Positions 26,454-39,500 of a stretch of 64,000 nt of DNA are shown here, piece after piece. Location: contig CM046337.1 of the NCBI GenBank assembly GCA_025403435.1, positions 503,501-567,500 on the forward strand. The letters are read 5' to 3'. The stretch's first letter is position 1. Each line of letters starts with the position of its first letter. The notes below the pieces were generated by a model. That model saw only the letters and a list, made by a program, of their open reading frames with translations, was not told the DNA's origin and searched no databases. The stretch comes from Artocarpus heterophyllus. Its lineage: Eukaryota > Streptophyta > Magnoliopsida > Rosales > Moraceae. A program made the position numbers and the translations under genes.

Positions 26454-27684
26454 ATGAATGAAATTTCAGGAAGCAAATCGTGGCGTTTTCTTCTACTATT
26501 GATTTCAGTTTCTCTGCAATTCCTTCCAGGTTTTGTGCCTCCGATCTCTTCCCCCAATTCGCTTGATCAATTCTTTTTTTTTAATTATCGTTTTTTAGGT
26601 TATATCGGTGTTTAAAAATTTTGAGAAAAATGTTTTGCATGCAGAATTTTTTTGTGATTTCGAACGTAGTTGGTGGCTAAGACAGCTGAAAGCATGAAAA
26701 TTAGATTGATGGTTATCTTTTGTTGAAATTTGTGCTAGTTTTGTATCAATTTGTTCACTTTTTAATGTTTATTATTGTATTGAATTTTAGTCTCTACAAT
26801 GTAGAAAATTATAACTGTAACCAAAGTTTCTCCAAGAGTAAAAGGCCTCTTAAAATAATTTTAAAAAAAAGGAAAACTCAGAGTAAAACGTTTTAATGGG
26901 CTTCTCTATGGAATGTCATCATAAGTTATTAAAGTTTCTTAGCAAAAGTATCTAGAAATTAAAGAATTTCAAAAAAAGTTTGTATTTTGTAAGATAATAG
27001 AATATATGGGTTGTAGAATTATAGTTTTATTATTGAGTCAATTTAAAAATAACTAGTCAAATTAATGTTGGTGGTAGCAAATTTGTTACAGCCTGCTGGG
27101 CAAAAGCATGATTTGCGAACCCAGCCTGGAACAGACAATTAAAAATCTAAAAACAGCCTTTTAACAACAATTCCAAACGATCTAAATTTAATGCAGTTCA
27201 ATGTGATTTTTCGTTGAGTAATTGCGAAAGCTCACAAATTGGCATAATACTTCGCACTTTGAAATATTCTATGCTACTTCTGTGCTTGCTTTTGCCTTAG
27301 ATCCCAGCTTCCTTAAGTTATCTATCCAAAACTAACAGTTGGTACATGTTTTGAGAAACTGAATTTGATTCTTCGGCCAATGATAACCTTGTATCTTTGT
27401 TTTTTAGATGTTATTGAGAGCACCTTATTTATTTATTTTTGTTTCTTCAAGGACTTTTGGGCGATTCTGAAACTCGTAAAAAGGTTGAGACTCGTTATAA
27501 ATCCACCAGCGGCAATGGGTCTTTGGTGATCATCGTAGTCATCGTGCTTGTCGCTGTTGGATTGTTTTCATTTTTTCTTTTCAAGTTATGGCAGAGGAAA
27601 AAAAGAGAAGAGCAGTATGCCCGTCTTTTGAAGTTGTTTGAAGAGGATGATGAGCTTGAGCTTGAACTCGGTCTTCGGGACTGA
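26454..27684 (+). CDS. Small single-pass membrane protein, 102 residues
   Basis: Two exons, 26454-26529 and 27452-27684, join through a split Gly codon. The N terminus (MNEISGSKSWRFLLLL onward, about residues 1-25) looks like a signal peptide with a hydrophobic core. It is followed by a short hydrophilic segment, a strong transmembrane helix (SLVIIVVIVLVAVGLFSFFLF, about residues 49-69), a basic stop-transfer WQRKKR and an acidic tail EEDDELELELG. This predicts a type I protein with a short acidic cytosolic tail. I do not know its function. A small transmembrane protein gene occupies the corresponding place between eEF1B-gamma and the KH gene in Arabidopsis as I recall it. The exon 1 start is chosen because it gives the signal peptide and the correct phase. 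Confidence 0.8.
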
Positions 27685-28943
27685 CCCCCTCACAATTTTG
27701 AGTTTGTTTAAGTTGAGGTGCGTCTTCATTTTTATTTTTGTTCTTGTATTTTTACTTTCTCAATGGGCAAGGATTACTTTTCAATTTCAGTTTAGAGCAA
27801 CTCTCGAGTCCCAAATATCATTTGGATTAACCGTTCATTGAGTTGTATGTGAGCATAAAATAAAAGGATAAAGATTTGGGACAATGAAAAAAAAATTCCC
27901 GTGTTTAATCGAAATGCAAAAATCCACCTCGTGTTTTGATGTTCTCAGGGGTTTGAGTGTGTTCTTAATTTCGTATGCAGGCTTCTCTTGTATTGCAAAT
28001 ACTTGTTCCCTTGAGAGCCAAGATTTGATGTGATGTAGCCCTTCACCAAGAACTACCGGAACATCAATGAGATAAGCGTACATAGTCTTTTGTGCGACAT
28101 GCATCTCCACGTTATAGCTTGTAAATTTGACATAAAATTTTGCAGTTCTCTCTTGATTATGATCGAAGTTTTGACCGTGTGCGCTTTTCATAGAGTTTCA
28201 TTAATAAGATGATATCAACCTTGTGCATGACTGGAAGGTTATCCAAGTACAACTGATGCACTGGCTTTTAACTTTCCAAGGCTAATCTCTCTCTCTCTCT
28301 CTCTCTCTAATACGGTTTAAGGCTTCAGAAGAAATGAAACCGCTAAACTTTGAAGCCTGGTCAACACACGCAAACTCACACACCCAAGAGCTTGTCTTCT
28401 TGCTGAAGAACTCAAAAGCTAGCTAAGAAGTATAAATGACAACAACATCATGTAATACAAATAGCAATTTATTTGTCTTGCAATTAAGTCCATTCATGAA
28501 CAAACATATGCATGTGAAGTTTCCAGTAAGTAATAACAAACTAGTTAAGCAAAGAATCTGCCCAAAGTACTTCAAAAGTCTCTGTACAACCCAGCAGCTG
28601 CCAGAAACATAGATTAGTCCAAGTCAACAGACTTGCTACAAGTTACAAATAACTAATGAATACAATAACAGTAATGTGTTTCAACTCTCAAACGAATGTT
28701 ACATTTAAAGAATAGAAATCACTATGGACGATAAAACAAAAATGAATGTTGGCAGTAGTAAAGCTTGCAAGACATGGGGAACAATCAGAACCCAAAATTT
28801 TACTTTAGGAGTTCCATCTGTCGGCAGCCTGAATGCGGCCTCCTGGGGTTTGGTTGGCGCTATTTATAAGAAAGATGCCATAAGGTCTTCAAAATGAATT
28901 CTACAAAGGTTAAACAAATTCGAGTTCAGCAACAAGGTGTCAG
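27685..28943. other. Spacer between the membrane protein gene and the KH gene
   Basis: The two genes converge, so this holds both 3' UTRs. A minus-strand ORF of 118 codons at 27835-28191 has no family I recognise. A CT microsatellite lies at about 28288-28309. Nothing else is visible. Confidence 0.4.
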
Positions 28944-29106
28944 TCATCTCCCCGTCTTGGCACGTTTCATTCCTGTTGTGTTGAAGGGAGACATGCCCGG
29001 GCTCATGCTTGGACTTTGTTCCCTCAGTGTACCATTCAGCAAGGCCAATTCTCTTAGTTGCTGCTTTTTGTAGTGATCCAAGGACTCGTCCTATAGGAAA
29101 GGCAGG

Positions 29107-29138
<32 letters not shown>

Positions 29139-31677
29139 GTTAGTAAAAGTTTTGAGTGAGCCAGATGGATCAAAAGCTACATTGCAAATACTGCACTTAC
29201 CACAGGCTTCAAAAGGTTTTCTAGTATTGCCACCGCATGATCCAAGCGCACATTTATCACATCTTCAGGAAATTCAGCCTCCACCAATACATGCAATGGT
29301 TCATTAAGGTGTTCATATCCAGGTTTATCTTTTAGTTTCTCTTCCTGAAGAATCAGGAGAATATTTTGACACATAATAGTCAAATAAAAGATTGTGTGAA
29401 TAGGTGAAAATTAATTAGATTTCCCCTCACCCATATTCCACTTGAAAAGAATCACACAATGACAAACCTTAACACTATCCTTCACGGAGCCCCGGCCTCT
29501 GATGTACACCCTGCATTCTGTCATAGCTTCAACTCTTTTCAGGGAGTTTCCACGCGGTCCCAAAATTCGGCCAACAAAGTTATACTGCAAATGTGCAAAA
29601 AATAAAAAAAAATAAAAAAAAACCCATCACAATTACAGATGAAATCTAATTTCACATAAAAATTAGATGGGCTCAAACTTACTTACACTTGGATATTTGT
29701 CCACTGGAACATCAAGCCTAACAACCTTCTTCACATTAGGAGTGGTTGGGATTCCTTGCACCGCGGGCCATCCCACTGTAGGAGATTGGAATGGCACCAT
29801 TCTGTTGATATGTCCATTCTCCTGCATAGTGATATTTTTGTGCGCTACATCAATTTTCCTCTACTCTCTAATTGCAAGATACTAAGAATACAGTTCAGGT
29901 TCACTGAAAACCACAAAACAGGCTGCGCTAGATTTTCAACCTCTTTGGTCTTTGAAGAAATAATTACTCTCTTTCCAATACATACCTGAGAGTGAATTAC
30001 AAGGGCAATTCAAAACCAGGTCGTATTGATGACAAATATTATGAAACAAAAAGTTGTGCAAGAAGAGATTAAATGAGACAAACAGATAGCTCCAATTATT
30101 ACCTCTAAAGAAATTCATCAACCAACTTGCACAAAAAAATAACAAAATACAAAAATTCATATTCAAGATGGTATCAGAATATTTACACTCGCAAGAAATG
30201 AAAGGGGAAGCTTAACTTATTTTGTAGAAAGGCAATAAAAACTAAAAAGTATTCTTGCATAGTATTCCTCATAAGAGAGATACAAACGTAAATCAGGGGA
30301 TCGACAATGGCTACAAAATTGCATTACCTCCATTTGCATTGCAGGCCATCCCTCCAAATCCATTGATCTCCCATTTGGAAATTGACTATATGACCGAAAT
30401 GGACTGTCAAGCTCAGGTCTTTCATGATCAACAAAAGTTTGAGGGAAGCCAGATATTCGTCTTATTTCTGTAAGGGCATGAGAGCAAAGGTCAGGTTTGA
30501 ACACAAAAGCACACGAGTTCTACAGATTATTAAGCATTTTCATTGTTAACTTTCCAACCAAAACAATTAATCACTACGTACCAGAGCATGCCATACTGCA
30601 TAAACTCTCTAGCATGTAACAATATTGCCAAGGGATAAACAAATACTAAAGGGCTAACCGAGATTATCAACTAACAATCACGACACCACAAAGACCATCT
30701 TACTATGAATAAAAAAGGAAAGAACTTTTCGTTTAAACATTCCCCGTATTCATTGTTACAGGTAATACCACAGTCAACCACCTTCAATTTGAATTAAAAA
30801 AGAAAAAGAAAAAAAGATCCTCATATTCTTCTTCGGATACACCATTGGCATTAACAAGCATCACATGTATACTTACACATTTCAGGCAGGTATATAAGTA
30901 TAAATAACCGCAGGAAAAAGCAATACCCAATTTTCAAAATACCCACGAAGTACACAAAATACAGACTATATATTATTGGTCCATGATTGATCATCCATGC
31001 TTGAGGAGCAAGAGGTTCTCACAACCTTCATGGCTTCTTTCAAGTTAAAACAAGGAATACATCATTAAAGATCTCAAAACTCGGCACAAGTTTTTAACAT
31101 GGACAAATATCTCAAAATGACATATACATAAAAAAAAAAAGATTCCATGTAATAGACCTTGATAAAGTAGTTTGGTGCAGTGGGGTAAGACTTGCATAAA
31201 TGGCCCCAGCTTTTGCCTCTCTGCCAGCAATTCAGTCAGATATCTGCCAATTGTCAAACCAGTCAAAACATGAACCATATCTTATAATATCAGAACTACA
31301 ATTTATTCAAAATCTTTTTGGCACAAGAAGGAGAAACAAGAAAAATAATAGTAAATGGCACAAGAACAAAACCATTTCCAATTTCATGCCAAAAGTTTCC
31401 AGATCTCTCAGGACTCTAGTTATTCAAAAAACAAACTTTTTCTTTTTTCCCAAAAGAAATAACCAATCGGATACATCAACAGATACACAATAGAGAAAAA
31501 TGGTAATAATAATAATAATAATAATAAGATTATCCAACAATCATAGTAATAAGAAGGAATAGAAATTGACCTTTCTCGATCCACAGAGAGAGAAGAAGAC
31601 CTGTGGGGAGAAGCAAGGACTCCACCAGAAGGAGGAGGGAAGTGAAAGTAACTACCCGGTGCGATTCTCTCTCCCAT
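28944..31677 (-). CDS. STAR-family KH-domain RNA-binding protein
   Basis: A plant member of the quaking/STAR group, which binds RNA through one KH domain and is usually nuclear. Seven exons on the minus strand: 31571-31677, 31158-31243, 30328-30467, 29687-29821, 29468-29584, 29201-29344 and 28944-29090, giving 291 residues. Residues 37-70 ([20 protein letters not shown]) are the N-terminal STAR dimerisation segment. The KH domain spans about 142-240, with [17 protein letters not shown] carrying the GPRG loop at 165-168. The C terminus has Ser/Pro repeats and ends KRAKTGR, a likely nuclear signal. The start [15 protein letters not shown] and overall layout match the Arabidopsis At1g09660 type as I recall it. 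The 5' UTR probably has an intron upstream of 31677. Confidence 0.93.
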
Positions 31678-32990
31678 CATCCAGACCAACAAACTTAAAA
31701 CTCTGAAACAAACAAACAAACAAACAAATACCCAGTAACTAATACATCAACCAATACGTGTATTTGTAAACATACATCAAAACCCAGAACGTAGTTTGGT
31801 CAAAACAACAAATATATAGTATTGTACAACAATACCATAAGGCAAGAGATAGAGAGAAGCTTACTAGAGAGAAGAGAGAGAGATTGAATCGAGTTGGGTT
31901 GTGGCTGTGCTGCTGCCCCTTTTGATTGAAGAGTGTTTGTCTGTGTTATGTGAGGGACTGAAGGAGAAAAAGAAAGGGAAGAGACCAAAAGCCCTACTCT
32001 CTATTTGCTCAAAGAGAAGGCGTTCCTGGGGGATCGTTTTGGCTTTTGTTCTCATTTATACTCCCGTCAAAAATCACCACTGAATCTTTTTTACCCAAAA
32101 TAGGAAAAAAATAATAACAATACGACCACAAGATAAAATTAATAATAACATAAAAAAAATATTTGGTCTCGGATATTGTCGTTTTCCAACGTTAAAAGAG
32201 ATTCTGTGTGCGCGCGTGTTTTTGTTTTGTTTTGTTTTTTTTTTTTTTGGCCACTGAAAGCATTAGATTACGGTGACCCTTGTTACATTTTTGTTACATT
32301 TTGGTCCAGCCTAAAAGTTCGTAGTGTAATATTTTATAATGAAAATATAATTATAAAAATTTTTTAGGATTTGTAACGGCAACAGATGCGGCCATATTTT
32401 GTAGCTCAATACTGATCTCTTTAGAGGTGCGGGTGGCTTTGCCATGCGGTATAGTATAGGCCTATTAGGATTTTTGGCTATATAAATATTAGGAATATTT
32501 TTTTTACCAATTTTTTGAAATAGTAGATTTGTTTCTACTTCTGTCTGTGGTTTTTCTTTCTAGGGTTTTCCACCTATGCCTGTGTTTTCTTTATTCTACT
32601 TTTTTCTATTGCCTGTTTTTCATTATTTTCTAATATAGAATTATTTTTTTGGGATTTTTTTATGGAGAATTATGTGGTAAGGTAAAGTTGAACATATATA
32701 TATACACACACACTGTTATTCTATCAACTCATAATTTCTAAAAAATTGAATTGTATTTAATAGTTTTTTAACACGTTAAATACATGCATTAAGATACAAA
32801 TAATGTTGTAATCTGATTAGAATATGCAAGTTTACTTGTTATTATCTTGAGAAGTATATACCTTATGTTGTGCTAAACTAAAATTGGCTATGCCGAAACC
32901 TAGTTATAATGACTTTCCAAAAATCTGTTTAATTGACAATTACTTTTCGTGCTTTTATTACCTTTGAGGAATTGGTTATGGCAAAATTAA

Positions 32991-33115
32991 GAGTGTGTTT
33001 GTTTCGGTTTTTAAATCACGGTTCAAATCATTTTACTACAGTATTTTTTCTCACAAAAATTTAAATCTTCATTCAAATACTCTACTCAAATACTCGTACT
33101 AAACGCAACCTAAGA
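32991..33115. mobile_element. Short MITE, copy 1 of 2
   Basis: About 120 bases starting GAGTGTGTTTGTTTCGG and ending with TACTCGTACTAAACGCAACC. The ends are imperfect inverted repeats (GTGTGTTTG against CAAACACAC in the other copy). A copy about 90 percent identical lies at 36730-36853 in UPF3 intron 1. No coding capacity. Confidence 0.65.
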
Positions 33116-34030
33116 CATTCCAAAAGTCTGTTCAATTGACATTACTCTGAGCATACGTGTATATATACATTATCCTAATGGTGTTACGGAGCTTAAACGT
33201 CGTATTCTTGTAATATTTACTAAATTTTTTCATGTTTTTATTTTTTATTTGATTTTATTATATGATCCAATATTGAACATCTTTTTTCCCTTTTTAAGAT
33301 GGTAGTCGTTTTAGGTGGTGACGTCGTTTATAAAAAAATCAACATATATCCCTTGCTATCGTTTTTTATATATGTTGTCGTTTAATGAATGCAGTTCCTC
33401 TTGTAGAGAGTTGTTCAAATTGATGCGCTGTTTCCTGTGTTTTAGAGTTTTCGCCGTTTACAAGGATGGGGCGATACTGTCGAAAATGCTATGGGACTGT
33501 CGTTTTGTCAGCGTGCGACATTTTCCAAATTTTTACAATAGGATCACCAAAAAATGCATACTAATAGAGTTATGTTTTTCGGCCATTAAACCTCTGCAGA
33601 AAGTTGTTTGTACTTCTTTATCCTCTTTTAATTTTATGTAATTTTAATTAGATTTAATGATTAAAAAATACATTATTTGTATAAAGACCTCTTTTCTTAG
33701 GGGTATGCAACATTTTGGTTAACACCTTAATCTTATATTACAAGTTTTGTCGATTATTAAAGAGGATTTTTATACGTGCCATCGTTTATCATTTGAAACT
33801 TATTTTTCATAAATATCATACGTGTTTAAGTGTAACATAAATTAAACATATAATATAAGTGATAATATGATATAATTTTTATAATAATAACAGGAATGAT
33901 CAAAACTCTTAATGGTGTGGTATAGCATTTAATTTTCTCATTATGAATAGCTTCATTTTCATTATTTTTGTGACTCTTAAACTGAAGCCCATCTTGACCT
34001 TATGTCACGCTTAGCGTGGTTCGCACCATG

Positions 34031-34114
34031 TGCCTTTTAGCATAGACCAAGTAGCTACTGACTGGTACGGCGTGCCTTTCAGCAAATACCAAGTAGCAAC
34101 TGACTAGTACGGCG
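34031..34114. repeat. Two-copy tandem repeat, 42 bp unit
   Basis: Units 34031-34072 and 34073-34114 both run from TGCCTTT to GTACGGCG, with CCAAGTAGC and ACTGACT inside. They differ at five positions. No function is apparent. Confidence 0.8.
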
Positions 34115-35266
34115 TATTTTAACGGGAGAAAAAAAAACGTAGTGTATTTTGCACTAAAAAAAAAAAAAAAAAGGGGTCGTGTGACAAATGTTGTCGTTTT
34201 CAAAACTGACGTGGGCCTTGCTTTTTAAACATATCTCAGGCTGTCGTTCCTAAAAGCCATAAAATGAAACTAGAACTTTTTTTTTTTTTGGTCTAATTGT
34301 TAGTTTTAAAGTAAATAAAAATGTTCCATAGTCTTTGTAATTTGATGGTGCCATTATTAGTATCTCTTTTTCACCAATTTAGCAGCATATACTGCACACT
34401 AATTTAGCACCAAAATAATTTTTGTTTGTACAACACAGTACCGTAAAAGGATGTTTATCATTTGAAATAAAGACAGACGAATATTTCATACAAGTAAACT
34501 TATTATTTGTAACTTTTTCTTTTGAAAGCCATCATCCTTTCAAATGGTATATTTTCTTTAAAAAAAAAAGAGAGAGCATAATTCACTCATTTCGCTATAC
34601 ATGACAAATTAGTGATTCAATATTTTCTGAAAAAATTGATTGGTGGTTAAAGTGCCTTATTGACACCTCTCTAATTAGATGTTTGACTGTAGTTGTAGTT
34701 ATTTCTTTTTGCTAGTGATAACTTGACTATTTTTGTAATTGAAAAACTTGTATAATTTTACATACATGTATATACATATACATGCTATACTTATGCATAA
34801 CGACATGTATATATTACATATTATTTAACTCTGTTATTTCTAATGAAGTCTTCCAAACACATCTAGTTTATCCTAACGGTAATTTCACATACGTCTCTCA
34901 TGTTGAGACAAATTCCTCTTGGTTTAGAGTTTATATCTCTTAGTTAAAAATAATAATGATGCTTAAAATGTTCAGTTTAGGTCAAAACAAAAACATAAAT
35001 TTGCAATGCAGCTCCTTCAACTTTTCACTTTTGATATTTGGACCCATCTTTTGAAATCTTAGCGTTTGGGTCCTCAAACTTTTTCTATTTGTGAAATTTC
35101 TATTAAAATGAACAAAAAAAGAAAGAGTTAAGCGAGGTCATGGTGGTCTTTTTTCCATTTGTTTTAACGAAATTTTTAACAAAAGCCATTAGGTAGGATT
35201 AGTTTAAAGTTTAAGGAGTAAAGTTGAAATTTTTAATGAAGTGTAGAAAAAGACAAAGTGGAAATG

Positions 35267-35690
35267 AACTTTGACCATAGTGATATTTTAGTCCCTAGAC
35301 TTTTACTTTTAACAAATTAGCCCTTAAATTTTTATTTTTTGATAGTTTTGGTCCAGACATAAAAATTGACAATTTGTTCACGAAATTTAACATAGATAAT
35401 CAAATTCTTATCGCATAATAACTTGAAGTTTTACACAAAGAGCCATGTTTTAAGCAAAATTTTTCTCATTGTTACTACTAAGATCTGATGAAACCTATAA
35501 TATTCAACTAACTATAATGCTTTATGAAAATTTTTCATTTTTTATATGATAAGATTGTGATCATCTATGTCAAATTTTAGAAACCGACCATTAATTGTAG
35601 TGTCAAGGACCAACAATGCTAAAAAAGTTATGGGATTAATTTATTAAAAGTAAAAGCTTAAAAACCAAAACGTTACTATGCTCAAAGTTT
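35267..35690. mobile_element. Foldback MITE of a different family
   Basis: The left end (AACTTTGACCATAGTGAT, then CTTTTACTTTTAACAAATTA) is repeated in inverted orientation at the right end (TAATTTATTAAAAGTAAAAG, then CTATGCTCAAAGTTT), over about 53 bases with some mismatches. The interior of roughly 320 bases is A+T-rich and non-coding. The ends differ from the foldback pair at 19331 and 25375. Confidence 0.6.
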
Positions 35691-36317
35691 AGGAGCCAAT
35701 TATTAATTACCCAAAGTTGAGGGGATATTGTGAAACTAAGGCCTTTTTTGATATTGTTTTCAGAATTTTTAAAAATATTTTTTTATACTTTTTGAGGTAA
35801 AATTTTAAAAATATTTTTAGTATAATTTTTTAAATTTTTTTATTTTTTTTAAAAAATTATTTTTACCTATTTTAAAAATATTATTAAATAGATGCCCACT
35901 ATCTTATCTTTTCTTTTTTTTCTTTTTTTTTTTTTTTTTTTTATTTAGAGGTTGGGTTCAATACAAAAAGGTGCGCACGAGCACTCAAAAGTCAAGACGG
36001 TACAAAGAAAAATTCCCTGGTAAAGGAAAGTAAACAAAAATATTTTCTTTATCATTGATTGTTTAAGGAAAGGAGGGCAAAGCGCTACCGTATCATACGG
36101 CGCTCTGAGACAGTTTGATGCCTTGATTTGGGGCAAAAATTAAAAAAAGTCGTTCCGATAACTCCCTCCCCCTCTGACGCCTCCGAAGATGTAATTCGAC
36201 GGAGTATTCCCCTATTGTTCTCTATGCAATTCGAATTGGCCTAAATAGAACAGATCTTCTGTCTTTTTTCCCCTTTTTTCTAGGGTTTGTTTTTCTTCTT
36301 CTTAAGGGGTAAGGAAG

Positions 36318-36512
36318 ATGAAGGGGCAACTGCAGTTAGATCGAACCAAGGTGGTGCTTCGCCACTTGCTGCCGACCATCTCTGAGGCGGTGCTCCTCGA
36401 CCGGATCAATTCCCTCTTCGCCGGTCGCTACACTTGGCTTTCCTTCCGTCCCGGCAAGAACAGGTATTAAATCAAATGTTTCCCCTTTTTTTTTTGTTTT
36501 CGCTTGGAATTG

Positions 36513-36562
<50 letters not shown>

Positions 36563-39500
36563 CTCTGTTTTATGCACCGGTTTTCTCGTATGCTATGGGC
36601 TTTGGTAAATCCCTCTGATATTTAAGTTGGATTTTAGTTTGTAAAAGTCATAAGTGTTTCTAATTTGTTTGGAATTTCATTTTTAGGGTTTGTGGACTGG
36701 AACCTAGGGCTTTGGTACTGAAAAGCTTAGAGTGTGTTTGTTTCGGTTTTTAAATCACGGTTCGAATCATTTTGCTATAATATTTTCTCCCACAAAAATT
36801 TAAATCTTAATTTAAATACTCTACTCAAATACTCGTACCAAACACACCCTTAGTGATTTTACCTTTGGTCATTATGAGGGATTGAAGGGCTTTTATGCCC
36901 TGTTTGGTTGGAGGGAGAGGCAGATGACTTTGGTGAGTGTATGGAATATGAAAGGAAAGAAAATATTTGTTTGGGTATAGATTTGCAAGGGAAGAGAAAG
37001 AAAAGCTTTTATTTGTACTATTAGCATTTTATTTTTCGTTGGTTTGGTCTCCTTCAGTGATGAAGGTTGCTAAAATAGTATGACTGTATAGTCATATGAA
37101 GTGAATGATTTCCTTTTAAGAATCCCAAAGCAAAGTTAGGAGGGATTAAAATTGCGGCTCTTTTGAGCATTCCCTCAATCAACCCATTTCCTGCGCTACT
37201 GGTTTCTACTTTCTACCAAACAACCTTAATCCCTCCTTACATCTTGTTCTGTCACTGTAAAGGATTTTTAGGAGTTTAATTGGGATTTATATATGTTTAG
37301 ATATATGTGTATAATTATAGCCATATTTTCAATCTTATTCCTAATTATTAATTTCCCTTTTATGTATTTATTTCCCTGTTTCTATGGTGTGTCAGGAAAA
37401 AAAAAAAACGATTGTTTTTTAATTTGTTTTCCGGGATTATTCTTGTAATCTTTCTTTTCTTTTTCTTTTTTTTTCCTTCTTGGATTGACTTTGTAGCCAG
37501 AAGCATTCCTTTTCTCGAGCATACCTCAACTTCAAGAGGCCAGAGGACGTTATAGACTTTGCTGAATTACTTGAGAGCCGTGTGTTTGTTAACGAGAAGG
37601 GTAATCTTTACTTTTGAATATATCAATTTTTTAAGAGATTGATTAAGATTGGAATCATGTTGCTGGGAATTTGATCACAAACTTGTCATCTGAACTTGTT
37701 GTAGCTAGAGAGGATGATGAAGCACTTTTTCATAGTATTGCATTCAGAAAATGAATTGTAGCTGTCATGTGACACGAAATGCTTAACCTCCCGTATTTTC
37801 TTAGGCATTCAGTTCAAAACTATCATTGAGTATGCCCCTTCACAACGTGTTCCAAAACAATGGTCAAAGAAAAATGACCGTGAAGGAACCATAGATAAGG
37901 GTACTAGGTTTTTTCAAACTTTCTATCTTTCTAATTCAACTTCAACTTGTTGCTTTTCTGTTGCCTGTAGACTTATGTTTCTTTCCTCTTTGTAAGTAGT
38001 ATTTCCTTGATGAACATCTAGATTCTGAATATCTGGAGTTTCTTGAATTTCTGGCAAAGCCTACTGAGAATCTTCCTAGTGCTGAGATACAGGTGGAGAG
38101 AAGAGAAGCAGAAAGAGCTGGTTAGTTCAAAAGATCTCTAATGTAGAATGTAGACATGAAGAAAAACACACATTGATGTTTGAAGCATCAGGATCTGACA
38201 TTTTTTTGTTCTAAATATTTATTTGTTCCCCCCAGTATTAGGTACTGTAAAAGACACTCCTGTAGTTACACCACTAATGGACTTTGTTCGTCAAAAAAGG
38301 GCCGCAAAGGGTGGATCTCAGGTATTTTAATTGTCACATGAATAATGATATCTGATATTATATGTCTGTTTTTAGCTTTGGGTGGTGGTATTCAGTGGTA
38401 AACTTACCTAAACATACCTGCTTGTGGTGACAGAGTTCATTGTCTAATGGTGAATTAAGCCGAAAAGGTGTTGGATCATCAGCTGGCAGTCATATATCAG
38501 CCTTATCAAAGAGAGGCACTGATAGGAGAAGGAATTCCACCAAAATGGTTTGTAGGTTTTATATTTGCGTGCAGGGTGTAGCTACAAATTAGTTTATGAT
38601 TTCCATGATGGAAAGTATGACTTCTATTGTTTTGGATACATTCAGATTTTCTCTGGATTTTTCTTCCTTAATGTCACAGAGTGCATTTGATCTTTTTAAT
38701 GTCAATACTTTGATACATGTTTTGCATGTAAAAATTTTGAGTATTTTTCAATGTATACGCTTATGCTGACAAGAAACATTTGACATGGGCAGCATGTTTT
38801 GAGAGATGCTATAAAAAATACTGTTAGAGACAAGTCAAAACACATTGGTGTGACTAAGCGAGACACTTTCTCTTCTACAGATGGAGCTGAAGTGTTGAAC
38901 GGAAGTGGTAGGTCATAAACCTGCGTTCTGATGCATATTGTGACGACTAGGAATTTACTGTGAAATATGTGTGTGGACTGTGGCCTGATCATACTTTTTA
39001 TGCAATGTTAGTATGCTCTTTACTTGGACCTTTTTTCTTTTCTAATATAATTTCATGGATGTATGAAATTAATAACTGCAGGGAGAAAGAAAGTTCTGCT
39101 TCTGACAGGGAAAGAAAGGGAGATATCTCATGTAATGTGTTTGTCGTTGCTCTTTATTATCCTGTTCTCAATTACCACCGTTCTACATTAGTATTATCCT
39201 GTTCTCAATTACCACCGTTCTACATTAGTTTTGGCTAGAATAAATCCCACCCCCCAATCCCAAACCCCCTTTTTTCTTTTCTTCTCTCTTGCTCCCTCTC
39301 TCGATGAGAAGTAGATCATTATATTTAGCATGTCAGAATGCATAGTAAAAGAGGATTGAACGTCAATTCCTCAACCAAGAAACAGAAAATCATGCACAAT
39401 TTTGAAATAAAGATCCTGGTTTATCTAAATAAGAGAAATAGGAACATCCTTAAGCTCTATGGACTACTTTCTACTCATCCTACGCTATTGTAAATAGGTT

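Larger units (their letters stand above)
31678..36317. other. Intergenic DNA between the divergent KH and UPF3 genes
   Basis: The KH and UPF3 genes diverge, so both promoters lie here. Bases 31678-32050 hold the KH leader, with GA- and CA-rich runs. Further right are a short MITE (32991-33115), a local tandem repeat (34031-34114), a foldback element (35267-35690) and long T-runs (around 34285 and 35910-35945). A 108-codon ORF at 33315-33641 shows no known domain. The UPF3 leader is probably within 36100-36317. Confidence 0.5.

Noticed and set aside
27835..28191. Minus-strand ORF of 118 codons after the small membrane protein gene
   Set aside because: No domain recognised and it overlaps the likely 3' UTR of the upstream gene.
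33315..33641. Plus-strand ORF of 108 codons between the KH and UPF3 genes
   Set aside because: Composition is Phe/Cys/Ser-rich without known motifs, and no splice or promoter context supports it.
36434..36625. ORF with an alternating Tyr-Ile run
   Set aside because: The run is a translation of the AT microsatellite in UPF3 intron 1. The same applies to the ORFs over TA repeats near 24.2, 42.8 and 43.9 kb.
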